From assembly GCA_002306345.1 (NCBI GenBank), contig DBRQ01000010.1, positions 1 through 8,549 of the forward strand: DNA of 8,549 nucleotides. The letters run 5' to 3'. The position numbers were made by a program, and so were the translations under genes. Positions 1 to 5,243 of this stretch are shown piece after piece (position 1 is the first letter of the stretch; each line of letters opens with the position of its first letter). This DNA comes from Candidatus Pacebacteria bacterium UBA1364 (lineage in GTDB: Bacteria > Patescibacteriota > Microgenomatia > UBA1400 > PJMF01). The notes under the pieces were generated by a model. The model searched no databases. It saw only the letters and a list, made by a program, of their open reading frames with translations, and was not told the origin of the DNA.

Positions 1-2
1 TA

Positions 3-68
3 CTAGGAACCGTTATTTACACGGGCAACCAAACACACAAAGGAGCAAAATACGAGTTGCTGAATTGA
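3..68 (+). CDS. C-terminal tail of an unidentified protein (partial, 5' end outside window)
   Basis: Frame 3 of the plus strand is open from the window edge to a TGA at 66-68 and encodes 21 residues ending YTGNQTHKGAKYELLN. The composition is protein-like, whereas the other frames either hit a stop or run antisense through ndk. The stop lies 39 nt from the ndk stop on the other strand, so the two genes would converge tail to tail, a normal arrangement. The tail is too short to assign a family. It could be a chance open frame, so confidence is moderate. Confidence 0.45.
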   Translation, partial: LGTVIYTGNQTHKGAKYELLN

Positions 69-107
69 GAGGACCTTGGCTCACTGTTTGTTCAAATTCA
101 CGAATTT

Positions 108-590
108 TTACAATCCTTCTTCGTCCATTTCACCCTTGGCATAAACAATTGCCTCCAATACGCTATGATAGCTAAAAAGTTCGTCGGCATTAAAAACAAT
201 GCCAATCTCACGCTCGGCGTCGGCATTATTAGAGGAAGCGTGAATTAAATTCATCTGTTGGCTCATGCCAAAATCCCCGCGAATTGAACCACCCTCCGCC
301 TCGCGCCCCAGCGTAGTTCCCACCAATTTACGCACTACCGGCACGGCGTCAACCCCTTCCCAAACCATCGCCACAATTGGCATCGAAGACATGAAACTCT
401 TTAAATTTTGGAAAAAACTTTTATCGCGGTGCTCCATGTACCATTGGTCAAGCATACGCTCATCCATTTGTACCATCTTGAGCCCAACCAATTTAAGACC
501 TTTGCGCTCAAAACGGGAGATAATTTCACCGATCAGGCCTCTTTGCAGACCATCAGGTTTGACTAAAACAGCGGTTCTAGTTGCTTTCAT
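108..590 (-). CDS. ndk: Nucleoside diphosphate kinase
   Basis: Cytosolic enzyme that moves the gamma phosphate of a nucleoside triphosphate (usually ATP) to other NDPs or dNDPs through a phosphohistidine, feeding RNA and DNA synthesis. The 160-residue protein carries the full active site. K11 lies in VKPDGLQRG, and Y51, F59, R87, T93, R104 (in IRGDF), N114 and the catalytic H117 (in NLIHASSN) follow, with E128 behind. Each is offset by one from the human NDPK residues K12, Y52, F60, R88, T94, R105, N115, H118 and E129. The loop before IRGDF reads TTLGREAEGG instead of the common ATNP..A.PGT form. The protein is about 15-20 residues longer than the usual 140-145, mostly an acidic C-terminal tail (GEMDEEGL). 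The start ATG at 590 is preceded by GAAAGG with a 5-nt spacer (596-601). The gene stands alone, 201 nt downstream of the M16 peptidase gene. Confidence 0.97.
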   Translation of the reverse strand: MKATRTAVLVKPDGLQRGLIGEIISRFERKGLKLVGLKMVQMDERMLDQWYMEHRDKSFFQNLKSFMSSMPIVAMVWEGVDAVPVVRKLVGTTLGREAEGGSIRGDFGMSQQMNLIHASSNNADAEREIGIVFNADELFSYHSVLEAIVYAKGEMDEEGL

Positions 591-660
591 TTTTGCCTTT
601 CTTTTTGCTTTACTAATTTTTAATGATTTATTTAATTTTTAACTATTTATTGCCAATTTT

Positions 661-688
661 AATATAACTTACCTAACTTATCTATAAA
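661..688 (-). promoter_or_regulatory. Candidate promoter for ndk
   Basis: On the minus strand TATATT (661-666) matches the -10 consensus at 5 of 6 positions, and TTTATA (683-688) matches the -35 consensus at 4 of 6, with a 16-nt spacer. Transcription would start near 653 and give a leader of about 60 nt before the ndk ATG. The stretch is very AT-rich, so such matches arise easily by chance. Confidence 0.3.
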
Positions 689-776
689 GTAATCTATAAC
701 AATAGATCAGATACATCTATTTCGGCTTCGTTTACCAGTTCTACCTTAATTTCAATATGTTTTAATATAAAGTAAT
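683..776. repeat. 11-bp direct repeat plus hairpin in the M16-ndk gap
   Basis: TATAAAGTAAT occurs exactly at 683-693 and again at 766-776. Immediately beside the first copy lies a perfect inverted repeat, ATCTAT-AACA-ATAGAT, at 692-707. The second copy sits just after the M16 stop codon. No T-tract follows the hairpin on the minus strand, so it does not read as a standard intrinsic terminator. A binding-site pair or chance in AT-rich DNA are both possible. Confidence 0.3.
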
Positions 777-791
777 ATATCAAAACATAAA

Positions 792-2141
792 TTAAGACAT
801 CGCTAAACGCAAGCTCTCTTCATCTTTTTCACTTTTAAAATCACCAATGATTGCTAGACGCAATTCGTTTTCTCGGACAATATCTTTAGCTACTCGCAAC
901 ACATCTTCCGGCGTGACCGCTTCGAATTTGGCCAAAACTTCCTCAACAGAAAGTAGCTCGTCACGCAATAATTTTCTCAAACCAAAAAACTGCGCCACAT
1001 TCTGGCTGCTTTCTAAACCCAATAAAGTTTTGCCGCGTAGATATTCTTTAGCCCTTGTAAGCTCACGAGCGTCAATTTTTGCCTTTTCACTGCACAAATC
1101 AGTAAAAACTGCCTTACTAACTTTAATCGCCTCTTCTGCGCGCTTACGGTCTACCCCAGCACTACAACCAAAAAGACCGCTGTCATGGAAAAAATCGAGG
1201 TCAGAATGAACATAATAAGCCAAGCCCATTTCTTCCCTAACTTTGCTAAACAGCCGTGAGCTCATGTTGCCACCCACGATGGTTGAAAGTATCTGCAAAG
1301 CGTAGCGATCTGAGCTGGCGGCATTTAAAGCCGGATATGCCATCACAAAATGAGCCTGCTGAGTGTTTTTATTAACTAGGACGAATTTATCTTGGGAAAA
1401 AGTGTGCTGACCTATTGCAACTGGATCGGCAGCAGTAATTGTGGGCAAAGGGTTTTTTACTGGCGTACGCTCGTCTTGCAATTTAGCTAGTGCTTTTTCT
1501 ATTTGTGCCACCAAACCGGCCTCGTTTTTGGCTAAATCTTGCAAACCACCGGCAATCACCAAAAGTAGATTTTCTGGACCATAAAATTTTTGCAAAAAAG
1601 GTTGAAAGTCGGCAGTAGTAAAAGCGCTAATCGTTTGCTTGCGTCCAACAATCGAGTGAGATAAATCTCTATTCTTAAAAATCATTTGTTCAAAAACGTC
1701 GGCGATGTGCGAGATGGGATTATCAGCGTACATGTTTAGTTCTTCGATAATCACTCCTTTTTCGCGATCAATGTCAGCTTGCCTCAATTTTGGTCGAAAA
1801 AGCATGTCAGATAAAACATCTAGCGCCAAAGGAAAATTAGCCGCCGCCGACTGCACATAGTAACCAGTGTATTCTTTACTGGTAAAAGCGTTAAAATCCG
1901 CCCCTACACTATCCAAAGTTTCAGCAATGATTTTAGCTGTGGGAAATTTTGCTGTCCCCTTAAAAACCATGTGCTCAAAAAAATGAGCCAAACCCTCCTC
2001 TGCTTTTTTTTCGTAGCGGGAACCAGTGTTGGCCAAAAAAATGGTGGTCATGGATTGGCTGGCTTGAATATCCACTAAAAGCACGGGCAATTTGTGAGTA
2101 GATTTGGGCAATTGAATTTCTTTATAAGTGGTTTGAAACAT
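792..2141 (-). CDS. M16 family zinc metallopeptidase (processing-peptidase-like)
   Basis: Predicted zinc-dependent endopeptidase of the M16 (pitrilysin / mitochondrial processing peptidase) family, 449 residues, close to the usual 400-450 for the short bacterial members. The inverted zinc motif HxxEH is H53-F-F-E56-H57, followed by HMVFKGT-type sequence. The third zinc ligand is predicted at E133 in EKGVIIEE, exactly 76 residues after H57 as in MPP-beta, with E127 also conserved. The second, non-catalytic half carries the glycine-rich substrate loop GGNMSSRLFSKVREEMGLAY (290-309), with R296 and Y309 in their usual places. No signal peptide or membrane segment is visible, so it is probably cytoplasmic. 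The substrate cannot be told from sequence; B. subtilis relatives (MlpA/YmxG) are poorly understood. The start at 2141 has a good GAAGGA Shine-Dalgarno. The gene follows a 619-nt gap and probably has its own promoter. Confidence 0.95.
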   Translation of the reverse strand: MFQTTYKEIQLPKSTHKLPVLLVDIQASQSMTTIFLANTGSRYEKKAEEGLAHFFEHMVFKGTAKFPTAKIIAETLDSVGADFNAFTSKEYTGYYVQSAAANFPLALDVLSDMLFRPKLRQADIDREKGVIIEELNMYADNPISHIADVFEQMIFKNRDLSHSIVGRKQTISAFTTADFQPFLQKFYGPENLLLVIAGGLQDLAKNEAGLVAQIEKALAKLQDERTPVKNPLPTITAADPVAIGQHTFSQDKFVLVNKNTQQAHFVMAYPALNAASSDRYALQILSTIVGGNMSSRLFSKVREEMGLAYYVHSDLDFFHDSGLFGCSAGVDRKRAEEAIKVSKAVFTDLCSEKAKIDARELTRAKEYLRGKTLLGLESSQNVAQFFGLRKLLRDELLSVEEVLAKFEAVTPEDVLRVAKDIVRENELRLAIIGDFKSEKDEESLRLAMS

Positions 2142-2148
2142 TAGCTTT

Positions 2149-2154
2149 TCCTTC
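2149..2154 (-). promoter_or_regulatory. Ribosome binding site of the M16 peptidase gene
   Basis: GAAGGA on the minus strand, with 7 nt to the ATG at 2141. It is the clearest Shine-Dalgarno in the window and supports this start. By contrast leuS and comEA have no recognisable one. Confidence 0.75.
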
Positions 2155-2162
2155 TTTACTTA

Positions 2163-2198
2163 AACTTTTTAGTTAAAGACTCCTGCTTAGTCACGCAG
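2163..2198 (-). promoter_or_regulatory. Small stem-loops in the M16 peptidase leader
   Basis: Three short inverted repeats sit just upstream of the Shine-Dalgarno. AACT/AGTT (2163-2166 with 2171-2174) flanks a 4-nt loop. GACT/AGTC (2178-2181 with 2189-2192) and CTGC/GCAG (2183-2186 with 2195-2198) interleave, so only one of the two can form at a time. Stems of 4 bp are weak. A regulatory switch is speculation; the pattern is seen but its meaning is not known. Confidence 0.2.
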
Positions 2199-2250
2199 CC
2201 TTATAGCTTTATTTTAGCACTTTGGTATAAAAGTCTAGTCCTTAAAAAAG

Positions 2251-2272
2251 GCGAATAAAAAGCGAATAAAAG
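2251..2272. repeat. Tandem 11-bp repeat
   Basis: GCGAATAAAA is repeated back to back at 2251-2260 and 2262-2271, each unit followed by one more base (A or G), giving two 11-bp units. It lies about 110-130 nt upstream of the M16 start. It may be a protein-binding pair near the M16 promoter or simple slippage; function unknown. Confidence 0.5.
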
Positions 2273-2406
2273 TGAACAATTTTTTTACTCTTTGCTTTAG
2301 ATTACTTATAAAAAATAAATGCGGTTTTATGGCAAAAATTATTTACTCATTTATGCAATAAAAAAAATAAATCACTTGTAAAAATTGCATTTCAAAGAAT
2401 TCAAGT

Positions 2407-2423
2407 CAAAAAGTGACTTTTTG
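2407..2423. repeat. Near-perfect palindrome, A/T-armed stem-loop
   Basis: CAAAAAG-TGA-CTTTTTG: 7-bp arms around a 3-nt centre, identical in form on both strands. It could act as a weak bidirectional transcription terminator or as a protein-binding palindrome. The stem is mostly A-T, so folding would be weak. Confidence 0.4.
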
Positions 2424-2467
2424 CCAAATTTTGCTAAGCTTGTAGTAAGTTTCTACTCACTAACTGC

Positions 2468-2668
2468 GCAAAAAAACTAAAAAATGAGTGACAACCACAG
2501 CATTATTGTGCCAACATGACCACGACTATGCCAACTAATTTACTCGAAAATGAATAACATTTTTAAATAAAAATAGAGCTAAAACTCAATTTTTGAACAG
2601 TTTTTTACTTGGCTTTATTTAAGAAAATTCGTCAAAATACAAAAAAGTAGTTGCAAAAAAACTAAAAA
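2468..2668. repeat. 16-bp direct repeat (two copies, 185 nt apart)
   Basis: GCAAAAAAACTAAAAA is exact at 2468-2483 and 2653-2668. On the minus strand it reads as T5-AG-T7-GC, so each copy would give a U-rich stretch in a transcript leaving the com genes. The sequence is low in complexity, but the internal CT and flanking GC are shared. Confidence 0.45.
2484..2557 (+). other. G+C-richer island with two overlapping tiny open frames and a duplicated motif
   Basis: This is the only part of the gap near 42% G+C. The module ACCAC...TGCCAAC occurs twice in tandem: 2494-2498 with 2509-2515, and 2519-2523 with 2529-2535. On the plus strand an 11-codon frame (MSDNHSIIVPT, 2484-2519) overlaps by ATGA a 13-codon frame (MTTTMPTNLLENE, 2516-2557). 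Neither has a Shine-Dalgarno and both are too short to call genes. A decayed gene, a small RNA or a protein-binding site would all fit. Confidence 0.25.
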
Positions 2669-2699
2669 TTTGTCATAGTAAGCAACATAAATTGCAAGC

Positions 2700-2716
2700 A
2701 AAAACTGACAGTTTTT
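2700..2716. terminator. Possible weak terminator after the com genes
   Basis: AAAAACTG-A-CAGTTTTT is an 8-bp inverted repeat with a 1-nt centre, so in RNA about 7 bp with a 3-nt loop. It lies about 45 nt downstream of the nuclease stop on the minus strand. The arms end in A and T tracts as in a bidirectional intrinsic terminator, but only two G-C pairs support the stem, one of them next to the loop. It is similar in design to the palindrome at 2407-2423. Confidence 0.3.
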
Positions 2717-2760
2717 TAGCATCGGTTGTAGTTTTTCAAAGTAGCAATTTTGTAACAATT

Positions 2761-3750
2761 TTAAAAAAAACTTTGTGTTTTGTTCTTTAACCAAAATTTT
2801 TGTCCGTCACTGAGAATTTCGATCGTACCCATTTCGTCAGTGCGCCAAATTTGCGAGTTCACTGCTTGAAAATCGGCCAATACTCTAGCATCGGGGTGAC
2901 CAAATTGGTTATCTAAACCGCAACTAATCAGAGCAATTTCGGGTTTGGTTACTTGCAAAAAGTCGAGTGAAGAAGATGTTTTAGAGCCATGGTGCCCCAC
3001 TTTTTGGATATCTATATCCGTTATCAGTCCTTCCCTAAGGAGTGCTAATTCTCTGGTGGACTCGAGGTCACCTAAGAGTAAAAGTTTCAGCTCGCCAAAT
3101 TGGGCAAAAATGGCTATAGATCCGTTATTATCACTTAATTTAGTAGCCATTTTTTCTAAGTCTTCGACCGATAAGTTACTTTCGGGTTTTTGCCAAAGGA
3201 GAACTTTTGCCGCCTCAAGTTGACGAGACTCCTCCAGATTTAACTCGAAGGGGGTTAAAAAACTTAAAAGTAAAGAGGCATTACTACTATTATACTTAGC
3301 CTGGTCGACAGGGCTAAATTCAGAAAAAGCAACCTGTTGGCCTAAAAACGGCTCTTTAATGACCGTGCCTTGCTTCTGCAAGCTAATTAAATGCTCTTTT
3401 AACTCGAGATAAATCTTTGAATCTTTATAATCACTCAGAGGCAAAAATAAATAATTAATTGCATAAATTTGCGTTAATGAAGCAAAACCGCCGATGTGGT
3501 CATCGTCGAAATGAGTTAAGACAAGTATATCAATCTTTTTATCTAAAAATGGTAAATGATCATCTAAACAAGTTAAGACACTCTCATCTGGACCAGTGTC
3601 AATTAAGACCTGTGTATACCCCAAACTCAGCAAAATCGCGTCGCCTTGGCCCACATCACAAACGACAATATGCAGCAACTGATCTGGTTGCTTACTCAAT
3701 AATTCCCACATAAAAAGCAATACAACAAGTAAAACCAAGTAAATTTTCAT
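2761..3750 (-). CDS. Stand-alone ComEC-type metallo-beta-lactamase nuclease, membrane-anchored
   Basis: This 329-residue protein corresponds to the C-terminal MBL-fold domain of ComEC/Rec2, proposed to degrade the non-transported DNA strand during uptake. A hydrophobic segment at residues 3-18 should anchor it, with the catalytic part outside. The ComEC motif set is complete and in order: DVGQGDA (32-38), DTG (51-53), the metal-binding THFDDDHIGG (79-88; H80, D82, D84, H85), LLGDLE (225-230), VGHHGS (251-256), SCG...N.FGHP (276-286, H285) and the closing MGTIEI. Nothing suggests inactivation. Its ATG lies inside the end of the upstream comEC gene (ATGA overlap), with AGGA 7 nt upstream at 3758-3761, so translation is probably coupled. 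In most bacteria this domain is fused to ComEC; here the pair are separate intact genes. A general MBL hydrolase is less likely because of the motifs and the neighbour. Confidence 0.92.
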   Translation of the reverse strand: MKIYLVLLVVLLFMWELLSKQPDQLLHIVVCDVGQGDAILLSLGYTQVLIDTGPDESVLTCLDDHLPFLDKKIDILVLTHFDDDHIGGFASLTQIYAINYLFLPLSDYKDSKIYLELKEHLISLQKQGTVIKEPFLGQQVAFSEFSPVDQAKYNSSNASLLLSFLTPFELNLEESRQLEAAKVLLWQKPESNLSVEDLEKMATKLSDNNGSIAIFAQFGELKLLLLGDLESTRELALLREGLITDIDIQKVGHHGSKTSSSLDFLQVTKPEIALISCGLDNQFGHPDARVLADFQAVNSQIWRTDEMGTIEILSDGQKFWLKNKTQSFF

Positions 3751-3761
3751 TTAAAAATCCT
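3747..3761 (-). promoter_or_regulatory. Translational coupling site between comEC and the nuclease gene
   Basis: The comEC stop TGA and the nuclease start ATG share bases as ATGA (3747-3750). A weak Shine-Dalgarno, AGGA, is at 3758-3761. In the nuclease frame a TAA lies directly before the ATG, so a fused product would need a -1 slip exactly at this spot. The zero-frame codons TTT AAA would re-pair poorly after such a slip. Reinitiation is the simpler reading. Confidence 0.7.
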
Positions 3762-5099
3762 ATATTGATCTTTTGAGTATCTTTTATTTTTTAAGTGTTT
3801 AACATAAATAACACTAAAAAGGATAATTAAGGAAAAAATAGCTGTAAATAGGTCTTTATTTTTATTAAAAATTAAACTTTTGTAAGGAATTTTTTCTAAA
3901 AGATTGATCAAAAAAAATAATATATCTAGTAATTTAGATATTAAATAAGATAAAAGTGATTCAAGAAAAGTGAGTGGAAAAATATCAGTAAGAAAAAGCA
4001 CGATAAATGAGACTAAAAATAAAGTCGTTAAAACTTCTACTAAGGGTAAAATTACAAGATTAGCTAAAATGGCTAGATAATTGAGTTCGCCAAAATTAGC
4101 AATGAGGATAGGAGCTAGAAAAAACTGCACGCAAAAGGTCAGTAAAATATTTTTCAATAAATAATTATGACTGATAAATGGCTCTTTTTCAAGGAAATTG
4201 TACAAAAATAAAATAGCAAAACTAGCCAAAAAAGAAAATTGAAAGCTGAGAGTCTCTAAGTACATTGGATTGATGATTAGCATAAAAATTGCTGCTAAGT
4301 ATAAATTAAACAAAGGTAAAAAGGCACGATTAAGTGAAAAAAAAGCAAAAAACCCTAAACTGAGGGTTAAAAAAGCTCTAAAAGTCGAGGCTGCCGATCC
4401 CACCAGAGAGAAATAAAGCAAAATAATAAGAAAACGAAGCCAGAATTGTTGACTTTTAGTCAAGTAGGGAGTGATTGGCTTACCAAAAAACAGGCAAAAC
4501 TGCAAAAAGATAGTGAAATTAGCAGAAGAAGCTGATAGAATATGTAGTATCCCAATAACTTTAAAAGAATGATATGTCTCTTGATTGATACTAGAGAGAT
4601 CGCCAAAGAGCAAACCTTTGACTAGAGGTAAACCTCTGGTGCCAATGAGCCCCTCAAGTCTCTTGAGGTAAAATTGACGTTTCAAAGCTAGTGATTTCTG
4701 ACTCTGCAGGAAGCGATATTTAACCGAAACGTAAAGCTTTTCTAATAAGTTAAAAAAGCCATTAATCAGTCTTTTTAACCAAAAATTAAGCTTATCAATC
4801 AACTCCTTAAATCTGCTAAATGATATTGTATGTTTATCTTTGATATATTGGTCTTTTTGGCTGTTTTGTTGCCAATTTTGTTCACTACTGGAGAAAGAAA
4901 TAGGCAGCAATGGAACCTGTTTCGTCTTTTGTTCGTTTTGAGGAATATTTAACACAAAAACCACGTTAGACAGGTTCTTGTGATCTGTTTCTAATATATT
5001 TCGGGTCTTAAATATTAATTGAAAATTATCAATAAATATAAAATAGCTTATCAATATCAATATATAAACTTGTATTTTTCTAATATTCTTATAAGTCAT
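3747..5099 (-). CDS. comEC: ComEC/Rec2-type DNA uptake channel, membrane part only
   Basis: Polytopic membrane protein of 450 residues matching the competence domain of ComEC, the channel that carries single-stranded DNA into the cytoplasm. After one N-terminal helix (about 10-29) comes a polar stretch to about 150 with no recognisable OB (DUF4131) domain. The core follows: VKGLLFGDLSSINQETYHSF (160-179), GILHILSASSANF (183-195), STFRAF (238-243), INPMYLETLSFQFSFLA (276-292) and APILIANFGELNYLAILANL (329-348), with about ten membrane segments in all. The usual HLLAVSG glycine is serine here (HILSASS). The C-terminus stops after a last helix (417-434) and a basic tail, exactly where the MBL domain begins in fused ComECs; that domain is the next gene. 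G+C is far below that of leuS. The start ATG has only a poor GAGTGG-like Shine-Dalgarno and follows a small hairpin. Confidence 0.9.
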   Translation of the reverse strand: MTYKNIRKIQVYILILISYFIFIDNFQLIFKTRNILETDHKNLSNVVFVLNIPQNEQKTKQVPLLPISFSSSEQNWQQNSQKDQYIKDKHTISFSRFKELIDKLNFWLKRLINGFFNLLEKLYVSVKYRFLQSQKSLALKRQFYLKRLEGLIGTRGLPLVKGLLFGDLSSINQETYHSFKVIGILHILSASSANFTIFLQFCLFFGKPITPYLTKSQQFWLRFLIILLYFSLVGSAASTFRAFLTLSLGFFAFFSLNRAFLPLFNLYLAAIFMLIINPMYLETLSFQFSFLASFAILFLYNFLEKEPFISHNYLLKNILLTFCVQFFLAPILIANFGELNYLAILANLVILPLVEVLTTLFLVSFIVLFLTDIFPLTFLESLLSYLISKLLDILFFLINLLEKIPYKSLIFNKNKDLFTAIFSLIILFSVIYVKHLKNKRYSKDQYRIFK

Positions 5100-5110
5100 A
5101 CCACTCTCTG

Positions 5111-5124
5111 AGGCGAAAAGGCCT
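5111..5124 (-). promoter_or_regulatory. Small hairpin just upstream of the comEC start
   Basis: AGGC and GCCT (5111-5114 and 5121-5124) flank a 6-nt loop. The stem ends 11 nt before the comEC ATG and so directly abuts the ribosome landing site. It could dampen or time translation of the channel. With 4 bp it may also be incidental. Confidence 0.2.
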
Positions 5125-5206
5125 ATTTAACTTGAAACAAAGCAGCAATGCATAAAAATTGACTAAAACATAGGAGTTTGGAGTTTTTAATAAACAATTT
5201 TGCATC

Positions 5207-5224
5207 TCATTAATAAAATAATGA
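5207..5224. repeat. Perfect 6-bp inverted repeat in the comEA-comEC gap
   Basis: TCATTA-ATAAAA-TAATGA forms a perfect hairpin or operator-like palindrome in the 144-nt gap between comEA and comEC. A tandem GGAGTTT duplication (5173-5179 and 5180-5186) lies between it and comEC. The gap is longer than the other junctions of this gene group and could hold a secondary promoter, though no good -35/-10 pair was found. Confidence 0.3.
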
Positions 5225-5243
5225 AGCCAACTGCGTCCTATAA

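Larger units (their letters stand above)
2273..2617. repeat. Imperfect direct repeat of about 25 bp
   Basis: 2273-2299 (TGAACAATTTTTTTACT followed by CTTTGCTTTA) resembles 2594-2617 (TGAACAGTTTTTTACT followed by TGGCTTTA). The copies differ by one substitution and small indels. A shorter third match, ACAGTTTTTTA, is at 2708-2718 and shares 11 bp with 2597-2607. Part of the similarity is low-complexity T runs. Confidence 0.35.
2142..2760. other. 619-nt AT-rich intergenic region without a convincing gene
   Basis: Hand counting gives about 28% G+C for 2161-2760. Both strands are full of stops and no open frame looks protein-like. The stretch holds a tandem 11-mer (2251-2272), a 7-bp inverted repeat ATGCAAT/ATTGCAT (2353-2359 with 2384-2390), two A/T-armed near-palindromes (2407-2423 and 2700-2716), and an 8-bp-arm hairpin with one mismatch (2443-2462). 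It also has a 16-bp direct repeat (2468-2483 and 2653-2668) and a G+C-richer island (2485-2540). A TAAAAT hexamer on the minus strand (2211-2216) resembles a -10 for the M16 gene, but no matching -35 was found. The region must contain the 3' end of the com transcript and the M16 promoter, but those need far less than 619 nt. Confidence 0.8.

Noticed and set aside
1..107. tRNA or other structured RNA at the left edge
   Set aside because: No cloverleaf arms or T-loop consensus on either strand; the plus-strand peptide tail explains most of it.
94..109. AAATT-CACG-AATTT inverted repeat between the two convergent gene ends, as a terminator
   Set aside because: The stem is five A-T pairs only and overlaps the ndk stop region; too weak to call, although a terminator is expected in this position.
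265..642. Plus-strand open frame of 125 codons opposite ndk
   Set aside because: It lies almost wholly antisense to a gene with a complete NDK active site, and its product has no recognisable domain.
847..1209. Plus-strand open frame of 120 codons opposite the M16 peptidase
   Set aside because: Shadow of the peptidase gene; serine/arginine-rich composition typical of antisense frames.
2142..2760. Replication origin in the AT-rich gap
   Set aside because: No DnaA-box-like TTATNCACA cluster is visible and none of the usual origin neighbours (dnaA, dnaN, gidA) is present.
2142..2760. Insertion sequence remnant
   Set aside because: No transposase-like frame, no terminal inverted repeats and no target-site duplication could be identified.
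3747..3765. TTTAAAT heptamer at the comEC-nuclease junction as a programmed -1 frameshift site
   Set aside because: The heptamer is not in the phase needed: its codons TTA AAT are in neither the comEC nor the nuclease frame. In-phase TTT AAA would re-pair badly, and a TAA lies just before the ATG in the nuclease frame.
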